Shown in pieces: positions 54,526 through 64,000 of a DNA stretch of 64,000 nucleotides. The stretch spans positions 18,252,011 through 18,316,010 of the forward strand of contig NW_024737042.1 in the NCBI RefSeq assembly GCF_018991925.1. The letters run 5' to 3'. The translations under genes were made by a program, and so were the position numbers. Numbering within the stretch: position 1 is the stretch's first letter; the number at the start of each line of letters is the position of its first letter. This DNA comes from Homarus americanus. Its lineage: Eukaryota; Arthropoda; Malacostraca; Decapoda; Nephropidae. A model generated the notes under the pieces. That model was not told the origin of the DNA. It ran no database searches and worked only from the letters and a program-made list of their open reading frames with translations.

Positions 54526-56322
54526 ATATTCAGAAATTTCGGTGTGATATTTAGAGATGTAAATACCAATAATGGCGATACTGAGTCATTCAAGGTCGAC
54601 TGAGGGAGGACAGCGCTCCCGCACCATAGTGAGAGCTTCTGAAACTTCCCTTGTTTAGTGTTGGGTGTACTCTAGCGAATTAATATGGACGTGACTCATG
54701 AAATTAAAGGATAGTTTGAGGGTTGGAGCGGAGCCAGCTGTCTGTGTGGACATCTAACTACGTGGGACCATCGTCCGCCCCGGTTGACGATCATTTGGGG
54801 TCACCAGATCTCCTCCACCTCGGTTCACAATACCACATATCTTCAGGCAGTTTAGTGAAAACCTCTTACTACCGAGAAAATAGAACCCCCCTCAGCTGGA
54901 CAGGTTTCAGTGGCTGACAGGCCCCCACTCTCTTCCGTTTCATGGATGTACTGAGTGTAAACTGAGGCTATCTGAGTGAATGAACGGTCACACACTGAGA
55001 CCAGGAGTCTAGTGGGAACTTAGAGAAACATTTTGTCCCCCCTTAGTATGGGTGTATGCTGAGCTTGTGTGATGCATGTTACGGGAAATAATGTAAGGTG
55101 TATTTAGAATGTGTATGTAGTTAATAATTGTCTTAATATTGTTTACTCCCAGTTAAGTGCCCTTAAGGCCTATTCATGGTGGAGTTGATAATTTCTTAAT
55201 GTTTCATGCCATTTCCCCAGAGCTTGATAGTACATGTATTGTTTTCTAATGTTTATGTGCCACTAAGTGATGTCAGATAACGAGGGAACTGTTGTCAGAT
55301 GAGGTTCCTCCTTTCTGTTGTAAGTAATACTGTTGCTTTAGTCTTCCTTTAATGCATTTAATATTTCTTAATAATTTTGATATCATGTATAACTTTTGTT
55401 CCCCAGTGTAGTGTCTTAAGCCAGGCTAAGAGGTGCGCATATGTTGGTGTACCATTATTGATTGTGTCTGTAGTGTTGGAGGGAAATAGAAGTGTCAAGT
55501 TTTACAGTGCGTCTCACTCACCCCAATCACAGGCGCTATCTTTCCACGGGTCACGGAGAACATTTTTAGTTAATTGCGTTTGTGCTGGTTCGGCTTTTTC
55601 TCCAAGGGGCGCTTCCACTGCATTTCCATCCACTAATAATAAATAACCCAAGTCAAGTGAGTTACAAATTCCCGACCGATTACATATACTATATATATTA
55701 TACATAAGAGTATTAAGAATAATAATAATGCTAAAACTAAAAGTCATAATAAACTTACTCAAGATTTCACCTGCTTCAATAAACAACGATAAAAACATTT
55801 CCTCTCCCTCGATTACACAAAGTTATCAAGTATTAAATTCAAATTGATCCCCGGCAAGAGAGCCTTGAACACGGACAGTGAGAGCAGTAGGTGGGAGCAA
55901 ATGGCCTTCAACTTTGGCATAACTCTGGTGGGCGTGGCACACCTGCTGTCCTCACACTGTTACCCAAAAATAATATTTGCTCAGCGTCTTCAGCCTCGGG
56001 AAGACCAGCTCTTGATCAGTAGAGTCAACTTGGCACCATAACATGAACTAGAATTAAAGAACAAGAATATAAAAACAAAACTCGTGAGATTATCAAAATT
56101 ATTATAGTTGTGTGGGGGTTGTTGGGTTGTGATTGGTTGTGGGGAGTTATATTATTTCACTATTATGATAAGAAAAATTTAAATAAACTGTTATAGGAAA
56201 ATAGTGTACTATTAACCTGGCGTGGGATACTTGGATGAGTGACCTACAATATTATGTCGGGTCAAATCTGAATGTTTTTTTGTAATAGGAATCTTAAACA
56301 ATTATGTACTAGAGAAAGGTAC
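54523..56322. other. No recognisable gene
   Basis: 1.8 kb of moderately AT-rich sequence. Chance open frames (54723-54917, 55377-55646, 55844-56041) lack recognisable domains. Confidence 0.35.
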
Positions 56323-56327
56323 TACAC

Positions 56328-56358
<31 letters not shown>

Positions 56359-56360
56359 AA
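56323..56360. repeat. (CA)n microsatellite
   Basis: CA repeat with two CAAACA interruptions. Confidence 0.95.
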
Positions 56361-56399
56361 CAGGCAAGAACTGCAGTCCATTCTCAGTGCCGCCTTAAT

Positions 56400-56660
56400 A
56401 CTCAGGGTGGGAGTGGTAAGACAGGGCCCCGAAAATACTGGGGCTTCAATATTTGGGGACCACGTCGCACTTGAGCCCTTGATGCTTTAACTGTTATCAC
56501 CCCTTTGAACGTTCTGGACCCCTTAATCTTCGGGGCTTGACGTCTTCCTGGGCCTTTAATTCTTAGGGCTCTCTTTAACCTTTTGGCTCTCCATAGACCC
56601 TTAAATATTTGGTCCCTTGTCGACCCTGTGGCCCTCCTGGACCTTTAAAGCAAAAATCAT
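56400..56660 (+). repeat. Degenerate tandem repeat of about 30 bp
   Basis: A recurring pattern of GACCCCTTAATCTTCGGGGC, GGGCCTTTAATTCTTAGGGC, GACCCTTAAATATTTGGTCC: a CC(C)TTAA core between G-rich arms, at least six times with strong divergence. Confidence 0.55.
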
Positions 56661-56693
56661 GTTTCTCTCTTATGCAGCTGACCTCCTGTAGCA

Positions 56694-56697
<4 letters not shown>

Positions 56698-56753
<56 letters not shown>
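56698..56753. repeat. (CT)n microsatellite
   Basis: About 28 CT units. Confidence 0.97.
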
Positions 56754-56757
<4 letters not shown>

Positions 56758-57412
56758 CTTTTCTCCCTCTCCCTATTTTCCTCCTCAGGGACCCACCAAA
56801 GCAACATTAAGAGAGAGGAACTACTGGGCATTTGTCTAAGTAATGTAATAGCCACTCCTTCCCTGCTAACATTAAGTACAGTACAGACATACAATTGTTA
56901 AATAGTGAAAATAAAATCACAAATACTATGCGACCGAAATGCAAGTCTAAACTAGCGTAACTGTTAAGTTAATTATATATATGGACTTTGAAATGCTATA
57001 ATCTTGTTGTCTCACCTACAGCTTCGTATCCTGAATACTAATGTACTCATTAAATTAAGTCTAATCTTTTACATCGTTCAGTGAGGACAGATAGGGTGGC
57101 TGGTGTCGTCTGACCTGAGGACCAGCAAGAAGCACTTAAGTTGTTGATGATGTTATAATGTACTACTACGCTTTAACATTTCAGGTCTACAAGTACGTAT
57201 TCTAGTTTACTAAATATAATTGTCATCATTGAGTGTAAGTTAAGAGGGATACATCTATCTGGTGTGTACTTCAGATATCTAGGCCGAGAGGGCAGTCCTA
57301 GTTGTCTGTCCTCACAACGCTAAAAATATATCATGAGGTAATTTTATTATTTACTGAATACAAGTTAATAGCGAGTGATTTAAGCAGCTACTTAGGAAAG
57401 TATAACAACCTT
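56754..57412. other. No recognisable gene
   Basis: AT-rich sequence, nothing assigned. Confidence 0.35.
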
Positions 57413-57605
57413 ACTACATCTTGTTGGTCGTGTTGCTTTATCTCAACGAAGGAAAACCTTTCATTTCCTTCAAGGTGTTGAAACAGTATCAGTGATCCAG
57501 CAGCACAAAACACTTCCGTTGTACCATCATCAGTCTGGCCATGGATCACCAAGTATTTTGCAGCACCCAAGAAACTAATAATGGACTCCATGCTGGGCTG
57601 AAAAC
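57413..57605 (-). CDS. Possible host exon, unrecognised protein
   Basis: The minus strand is open with MESIISFLGAAKYLVIHGQT, TTEVFCAAGSLILFQHLEGN and RFSFVEIKQHDQQD. It is preceded by TTGTTTTCAG, a good splice acceptor, and followed by GTAGTAAG, a possible donor. The alternation YLV...TEVF...LFQ.L...F.F.EI loosely resembles an EAR/beta-propeller repeat, but this is a weak pattern match. The composition is protein-like and non-repetitive. It could be an exon of a host gene or chance. Confidence 0.3.
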
Positions 57606-58701
57606 AATATGACGCCGCCAAGCAGGGACAAACTTCTCCTGTGGCGGGCACCGTTTGTTTTCATCAGTTGCCATGGCACTGACGCAGGCGAACAGTGCCA
57701 GACCCTCGGGGCAACTCCCACTACACGGAGGGGGATGACGCGGGGGTCACGGCACATACTGAAAGGGAGGGAGAAAAGGAGAGCAGTGTTGGAGGGGGAC
57801 TGTGGGGTGCTGGGTTAAGGGAGAGAGAGAGAGAGGGGGGGGTGACTCGTGGAGAGAACAAAGTGAAAGAGAAAACAAATATTTAAAAAAAACACCGATA
57901 AACGCAAGATGAGTATATGACAGCAAAAAAAAATCACTTAAAAAAACACAAGTCACTAAAAATATATAATATATATGAGATAGAAGGAGTAACTAGAAGA
58001 CAGAAACAACTCAGAAAAGAGGAGTAGAAGCATCAGTCATATAAGAGGCGTTCCCAGCTATCCTTTTTTATGGTCTAGGAGGAGTTGTATTGTTGTTGGG
58101 GGTGTATGGAGGCCTTATGGTGACGCTCCCGGATGTGTTATGGTGAATATACTTAACATCAGCCTCTCTAGATAGCTGCTGACGACTGTATTTCTTAACA
58201 AGATTATAACTGTTTCATCAGAGACTAGAGGCGATAATACAACAATACAACATAGGCAGGTCATCCAAGATAACAGGCAGATTTGTCTCTATAAAACTTT
58301 GGCATCCTTTATTTATACTATAACATACATAATATTCAGCGTAAGAAATTCAATACTTGACAACCAAGAGCTGAAAATCTGAATAGCCATTTTCCGCGTG
58401 TGATATATAAAAAAAATAGAATAAAATCTTTTTGTGTTGGGAGAAACCGAGGCGCAGCGAGGCATTTTGACACACGCTGGAGAAAGAAATCACAAAGAAG
58501 TAAACACAGCGTCTAGGGTCGAGATAAATCGAAAAAAAATAATTGACAGAGTATTTACAAGAATATCGCCTATAGTGAGTTGGTAAACAACACCCCTTAG
58601 TAAGAGAACATCTCCTTTAGGCTCGTAGAAGCTTACCCACGCAATGGTGCACACTACTTCATCTTTACGTCATCAAACGCCCCTGCCAAGGAGCACAATC
58701 G

Positions 58702-58702
<1 letters not shown>
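57606..58702. other. No recognisable gene
   Basis: Contains a purine-rich tract at 57760-57860 (GGGAGA, GAGAGAGA). No coding similarity seen. Confidence 0.35.

Positions 58703-58740
<38 letters not shown>
58703..58740. repeat. (CA)n microsatellite
   Basis: About 18 CA units. Confidence 0.95.
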
Positions 58741-58741
<1 letters not shown>

Positions 58742-58877
58742 TATGGCATATCTACTTTAAAAACATTTTTCATATGTTCATTCCATTCAGTGCCATATTT
58801 TTTTTCCAGTGAAGGACACGACTACCATCTCAAAGAATTTCAGATGGTTTTATTTTTAGCAGGTCGTCCTTCTGTTC

Positions 58878-58884
<7 letters not shown>

Positions 58885-58948
<64 letters not shown>
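58885..58948. repeat. (CT)n microsatellite
   Basis: About 32 CT units; the C/T-rich sequence that follows (to about 59140) keeps frames open by composition only. Confidence 0.97.
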
Positions 58949-58949
<1 letters not shown>

Positions 58950-59313
58950 ATATATGTCTCTATTTTTTTATTTCTTCATCTCCTATTCCTTCATTTATTC
59001 CATCCCGCCTCTCCTTTCCTCTCCTTCTCCCTTTCTCCGCCATCTTTTCCACGCTCTCACCTATCTTTTCCATTTACTTCTCACCCATAATTTCTCCCAC
59101 AGACCACTTTCCTCCCTTCCCCCTTCCACCCCAACATCAAATTCACTCTTACTTTTATCCATACCTCGAACACGGACAGAAAAAGCTACTGCACTTGAGC
59201 AAGGTGTCGACTTACGGGAGGCAGTGCCTTTGTTGAAGGTGTGACCTTAACTTTCTGACACACAAAAAAGAAACATAGCAATTAAGAAAGAGAGAGAAAA
59301 CAGGAAGAAGAAG

Positions 59314-59314
<1 letters not shown>

Positions 59315-59367
<53 letters not shown>
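59315..59367. repeat. (GT)n microsatellite
   Basis: About 26 GT units. Confidence 0.97.
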
Positions 59368-59368
<1 letters not shown>

Positions 59369-59445
59369 CTATAATAAACTTCTTGGCTATGGTGTACAAG
59401 GTAAGACGGGTTACCTGAAGATTATACACCCTAATCCTACCTAGA

Positions 59446-59582
59446 ATTGTTAGGTTAGGTTAAGTTAGTATTAGGTGTGGCTAGGTTAGGTTATGTTAGG
59501 TTAGGTTAGTATTAGGTTAGGGTATGTCAGGTTAAGTGAGTATTAGGTTAGGTTAGGTTAGGTTAGGCTAGTATCAGGGTGG
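59446..59582. repeat. Degenerate (TTAGG)n array
   Basis: Clusters of GGTTA units separated by variants such as TAGTATTAGG and GTATGTCAGG. Orientation on the plus strand is opposite to the array at 48106-48182, yet the right-hand flank (AGGGTG-TTAAT, GTGAAATAA-like, CTAATCT) resembles the flank there. Confidence 0.85.
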
Positions 59583-59831
59583 TTAATATTCAGCTGAAAT
59601 AAGATGGGGTGTCTAATCTGCAGGTGATCCTGTAATATTAACATAATGTAAGTCACTGTGCTATTAACCTCACTCGTCCAATAGTCCATCATAAAGGTGA
59701 AAATAAAACACCCAGGCTGCCGTACTCAGCTATCGCGGCGGCAGGTTGTAACATATTCTAAATGTCTAGGCAGTACCAGGTGATATTTTGTATCTCTCGA
59801 CACAGGAGGAACGGGAGATTTACCAGACGAT
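59583..59831. other. Spacer with no gene
   Basis: Unique sequence; the first 50 bases match the flank of the 48-kb telomere-like array. Confidence 0.4.
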
Positions 59832-61366
59832 TCCATCCATCCATCCATCTGTCTGTCCACCCGTTAGTCTGTCCATCTGTCTGTCCACCCGTTAGTCTGT
59901 CCATCTGTCTCTCCACCCGTTAGTCTGTCCATCTGTCTGTCCACCCGTTAGTCTGTCCATCTGTCTGTCCACCCGTTAGTCTGTCCATCTGTCTGTCCAC
60001 CCGCTAGTCTGTCCATCTGTCTGTCCACCCGTTAGTCTGTCCATCTGTCTGTCCACCCGTTAGTCTGTCTATCTGTCTGTCCACCCGTTAGTCTGTCCAT
60101 CTGTCTGTCCACCCGTTAGTCTGTCCATCTGTCTGTCCACCCGTTAGTCTGTCCATCTGTCTGTCCACCCGCTAGTCTGTCCATCTGTCTGTCCACCCGT
60201 TAGTCTGTCCATCTGTCTGTCCACCCGTTAGTCTGTCTATCTGTCTGTCCACCCGTTAGTCTGTCCATCTGTCAGTCCCACCCGTTAGTCTGTCCTCTGT
60301 TCCTGTCACCGCTAGTCTGTCTATCTGTCTGTCCACCCGTTAGTCTGTCCATCTGTCTGTCCACCCGTTAGTCTGTCCATCTGTCTGTCCACCCGCTAGT
60401 CTGTCCATCTGTCTGCTTCACCGTTAGTCTGTCCATATGTCTGTCCACCCCGTTAGTACCATCTGTCTGTCCATCCGTTAGTGTCCATCTGTCTGTCCAC
60501 CCCGTTAGTCTGTCCATCTGTCTGTCCATCCGTTAGTCTGTCCATCTGTCTGTCCACCTGTTAGTCTGCCCATCTGTCTGTCACCCGTTAGTCTGTCCAT
60601 CTGTCTGTCCACCGTTAGTCTGCCCATCTGTCTGTCCATCCGTTAGTTTGTCCATCTGTCTGTCCACTCGTTAGTCTGCCCATCTGTCTGTCCATCCGTT
60701 AGTCTGTCCATCCTGTCTGTCCACCCCGTTAGTATCCATCTGTCTGTCCACCCGTTAGTCTGTCCATCTGTCTGTCCATCCGTTAGTCTGTCCATCTGTC
60801 TGTCCCATCCCGTTAGTCTGTCCCTCTGTCTGTCCACCCCGTTAGTCTGTCCATCTGTCTGTCATCCCGTTGGTCTGTCCATCTGTCTGTCCACCCCGTT
60901 AGTCTGTCCATCTGTCTGTCCACCGTTAGTCTGTCCATCTGTCTGTCCACCCCGTTAGTCTGTCCATCCTGTCCTGTCCACCCCGTTAGTCTGCTTATCT
61001 GTCTGTCCATCCGTTAGTCTGTCCATCTCTGTCTGCCCACCCCGTTAGTCTGTCCATCTGTCCATCCCATCCACTTCAGTCTGTCCCATCTGTCTGTCCA
61101 ACCCGTTAGTCTGTCCATCTGTCTGTCCACCCGTTAGTCTGTCCATCTGTCTGTCCACCCGTTAGTTTGTCCATCTGTTTGTCCACCCGTTAGTCTGTCC
61201 ATCTGTCTGTCCACCCGTTAGTTTGTCCATCTGTCTGTCCACCCGTTAGTCTGTCCATCTGTCTGTCCACCCGTTAGTTTGTCCATCTGTCTGTCCACCC
61301 GTTAGTCTGCCCATCTGTCTGTCCACCAGTTAGTCTGCCCATCTGTCTGTCTATTCGTCTGTCTGT
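59832..61366 (+). repeat. 28-bp minisatellite, about 54 copies
   Basis: The unit is CCACCCGTTAGTCTGTCCAT plus CTGTCTGT, probably grown from a CTGT tetranucleotide. In the left third the variants CGCTAG and GTCTATC recur every 168 bp (six units), for example at 60002 and 60170, so the array has higher-order structure. From about 60270 to 61090 single-base indels are frequent; to the right the units are regular again. Open frames (MDRQTDRLT type) are artefacts. Confidence 0.97.
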
Positions 61367-61721
61367 AACATTTCTTCACTTTTATATATTATCTTTCAAC
61401 AAATGTGATTCATATTTAATTGATTTCGATCATCAATGAATTTCAGCCTCAAGTAAACACGAGTGAGAGCTGTCCACGGTTAAGGGGGTGGACGTGTGGC
61501 GGCGTCTTTCCCTCGTGAGTCTCTGGAGGAAGACCTGATCCCTTGTTCTATCGCGGAGAAGAAGTACAGTACGCACATCTTCTTGGGTGTATCAGTGTTG
61601 GTGAGTTAGAAGATATTTAATCAGAAACTACAGATAAATATATCTAAAAAAAATAAAATCTAAATCCCTCCATCAGTCGTCAGTATGATTGAGTCAGTCT
61701 TCTTCATCATCTCGACCACAT
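61367..61721. other. No recognisable gene
   Basis: Unique spacer between two tandem arrays. Confidence 0.35.
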
Positions 61722-62378
61722 TATGATCCCACACCATTATACTTCACCATTATTACATCACATCATCCCACACCATTATACTTCACCATTGTTACATCAC
61801 ATCATCCCACACCATTATACTTTTTACATCACCTCATCCCACACCATTATACTTCACCATTGTTACATCACATCATCCCACACCATTATACTTGTTACAT
61901 CACCTCATCCCACACCATTATACTTGTTACATCACCTCATCCCACACCATTATACTTGTTACATCACCTCATCCCACACCATTATACTTGTTACATCACA
62001 TCATCCCACACCATTATACTTGTTACATCACCTCATCCCACACCATTATACTTCACCATTGTTACATCACATCATCCCACACCATTATACTTCACCATTG
62101 TTACATCACATCATCCCATTCCATTATTCCTCACCATTGTTACATCACATCATCCCATTCCATTATTCCTCACCATTGTTACACCATATCATCCCACACC
62201 ATTATACTTCACCATTGTTACATCACATCATCCCACACCATTATACTTCACCATTGTTACATCACATCATCCCACACCATTATACTTCGCCATTGTTACA
62301 TCACATCATCCCACACCATTATACTTCGCCATTGTTACATCACATCGTCCCATTCCATTATTCCTCACCATTGTTACA
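61722..62378 (+). repeat. 39/33-bp tandem array
   Basis: Units of 39 bp (CATTGTTACATCACATCATC, CCACACCATTATACTTCAC) alternate with 33-bp units lacking CACCAT, about 17 in all. Because unit lengths are multiples of three and the unit has no stop, all three plus frames stay open (HHPTPLYFTIVTS type); this is not evidence of a gene. Confidence 0.95.
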
Positions 62379-62450
62379 CCTTAAAAAACAACACTAGGTT
62401 GAGAGTCCCTTTATATACACGCGACTTGGGGATTGTGGGCAGCGAGGAAG

Positions 62451-62453
<3 letters not shown>

Positions 62454-62493
<40 letters not shown>
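62454..62493. repeat. (GA)n microsatellite
   Basis: About 20 GA units. Confidence 0.95.
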
Positions 62494-62497
<4 letters not shown>

Positions 62498-62718
62498 TTG
62501 TATTTGAATATTATGAAAGGTATTGTACGCTTACAGTATATTATATAAACTTTATTTTTTTAATTGTGAGGAAATACTTTTTGTTGTTATCAAGGCTGTG
62601 TTTCAAGACTGTCTGAAACGCCCCATATGCACTTAGTGTATTAAATTGTATAGAGGGAGTTCAGAAAAATTATTTCACTTATTCTAATCATGATTTTTTA
62701 TAAGACAGTCTGTTCCAT

Positions 62719-63020
62719 ATACCTTAAATAATGTGCAGAAATACAGTATGTTCCTTGTCTTAAATAATGTACAGAAATACAGTATGTTCCTTACCTTAAA
62801 TAATGTACAGAAACACAGTATGTTCCTTACCTTAAATAATGTATTATACAGTATGTTCCTTACCGTAAATAATATACAGAAATACAGTATGTTCCTTACC
62901 TTAAATAATGTACAGAAACACAGTATGTTCCTTACCTTAAATAATGTATTATACAGTATGTTCCTTACCGTAAATAATGGACAGAAATACAGTATGTTCC
63001 TTACCTTAAATAATGTACAG
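62719..63020. repeat. 36/33-bp tandem array with 105-bp higher-order period
   Basis: Monomers of the type CCTTAAATAATGTACAGAAA plus TACAGTATGTTCCTTA (36 bp), with a 33-bp variant containing TGTATTATACAG. The variants follow in a repeated order 36-36-33, giving 105 bp. It is open on both strands (YSMFLTLNNVQK on plus, TLFKVRNILYFC on minus) because units are multiples of three. Confidence 0.95.
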
Positions 63021-63672
63021 TACATCACGTGTAATAAAAATGGATCACAGAATCTAATAATTACTGTACAATAATTACTCGTGTGCGATATATGGAATGA
63101 AACTCCATCAGCCAATGTACCGTACTAGCTATTTCAACTTATTTGTAATTAATAACACAAAACAGTAATCACTTTTATTCTGTAATTACTGAATTGCTAT
63201 TAGGATGATATAGTGCTTAACTAATTCCTAACTTGTCGAATAGAAATACGATAGTCATACCCGGTTACACTATTTATTACTTCCACTAATGTCCAAATTT
63301 TGGAGAATAAGGTTGTATCATCGCTATTCCAGCCACGATTCAAGCGAGGGTATGGGAGGGGCTTCAGGCTGGGGAGAGGGGAAAGGAGAGAGGGGGTGGG
63401 ATAGAGGGCAAGGGGGGTGATATCGGCACAGTATTCTGAAGGCTGCTTCGTCTTTAAGGCTCTAAGTTCAAAAGCTTTTAACTTCCCTTTCTGCTATAGC
63501 TGCACTAGGAGGGCACTCATTGTTTATTGGTCACTCAAAGGGTCACTCACAGGTCCCTCAAGAGGTAATTCAAAAAACTTACTTGCACGTCATATAAAAG
63601 GTCAATCAGTGGTCACTCAAGGGTCACTCACAAGTTTCACCTAAGCGTCGTTCGTTGGGTACTAGGGAGTAA

Positions 63673-63673
<1 letters not shown>
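63021..63673. other. No recognisable gene; GGTCACTCA motifs
   Basis: Between 63527 and 63635 the motif GGTCACTCA recurs five times in degenerate form. Otherwise unassigned. Confidence 0.4.

Positions 63674-63765
<92 letters not shown>
63674..63765. repeat. (CT)n microsatellite
   Basis: About 45 CT units. Confidence 0.97.
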
Positions 63766-63768
<3 letters not shown>

Positions 63769-63799
63769 GATGGGCGATAGAAAATGTAGATAAACATTC

Positions 63800-63955
63800 C
63801 CGTTCCCATTAATACACCTTAGTTCCCAGTAATACACCTCAATATCCCGGCCATACACTTCAGTTCCCTTTAATACACCCCAGTTACCATTAATATACCC
63901 CAGTAATACGCACCAGTTCCCAGTAATACACCCCAGTTCCCAGTAGAACACGGCA
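63800..63955 (+). repeat. Degenerate tandem repeat of about 21 bp
   Basis: Units of the type AGTTCCCAGTAATACACCCC, about seven copies with substitutions. Confidence 0.75.
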
Positions 63956-64000
63956 GCTCGAAGTAAGATGTACGACTTGGCAGGAGAAGAAGGGGCCAGA

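Noticed and set aside
60643..61010. Open frames of MDRQTDRLTDGQTD type
   Set aside because: Translation of the 28-bp minisatellite; frames change with each indel.
61689..62384. Long plus-strand open frames of about 187-231 codons
   Set aside because: They run entirely through a tandem array whose unit lengths are multiples of three and lack stops; all three frames stay open and the product is a simple repeat.
61722..63020. CRISPR array
   Set aside because: Units are directly adjacent tandem repeats without unique spacers, and the context is eukaryotic.
62684..63115. A 143-codon minus-strand frame with a 12-residue repeat
   Set aside because: It is the translation of the 36/33-bp tandem array, and the opposite strand is open too. 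No start context or non-repeat domain.

Overview
The window looks like non-genic DNA from an arthropod nuclear genome, most likely a decapod or other malacostracan crustacean. The reasons are interstitial (TTAGG)n arthropod telomere-type arrays, very dense di-, tri- and tetranucleotide microsatellites, tRNA-derived SINE heads, and stacked CR1, RTE-like and Jockey-like LINEs with Gypsy-type LTR elements. The organism is an inference. I find no host protein gene that I can name; two short coding-like stretches (48.6 kb and 57.5 kb) are the only candidates.

Layout. 0-3.1 kb: a truncated Gypsy-type element (LTR, primer-binding site, broken gag) sits inside a minus-strand LINE reverse transcriptase. 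4-7.6 kb: dispersed repeats, microsatellites and a CR1 3' end. 8.5-18.9 kb: two copies of one composite segment (a Tc1-like helix-turn-helix stretch followed by a LINE ORF1) face each other in inverted orientation. The right-hand copy runs on into a LINE ORF2 endonuclease. It is interrupted by an LTR retrotransposon with a 5-bp target duplication (14.4-17.7 kb) and by a DNA transposon of about 2.96 kb with long terminal inverted repeats (10.0-13.0 kb). 18.9-26.0 kb: an RTE-like LINE on the plus strand, broken by a second LTR element (19.6-23.9 kb) and by a small hAT-type MITE. 26.0-29.9 kb: a third copy of the first LINE's endonuclease, split by a 3,026-bp DNA transposon with 13-bp inverted repeats and a perfect 8-bp target duplication. 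29.9-35.7 kb: a minus-strand Gypsy-group element whose domains run gag, protease, integrase, reverse transcriptase, with a solo LTR inserted in it. 35.7-41.9 kb: a MITE, CR1 pieces and a mariner-like fragment. 42-64 kb: sparse sequence with a well-preserved Jockey-like LINE at 45-46.5 kb, SINE heads, telomere-like arrays, many microsatellites and three tandem arrays between 59.8 and 63.0 kb.

No pathway is encoded. The sequence records successive insertions. LINEs came first; LTR elements, DNA transposons and MITEs then inserted into them; one LTR family excised to a solo LTR. The most interesting items are the two DNA transposons, whose coding regions belong to large protein families that I recognise from many invertebrate genomes but cannot assign to a named transposase superfamily, and the LTR lineage with integrase upstream of reverse transcriptase. 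Every mobile-element coding region here is broken by stops, frameshifts, lost catalytic residues or large deletions, so none looks autonomous.
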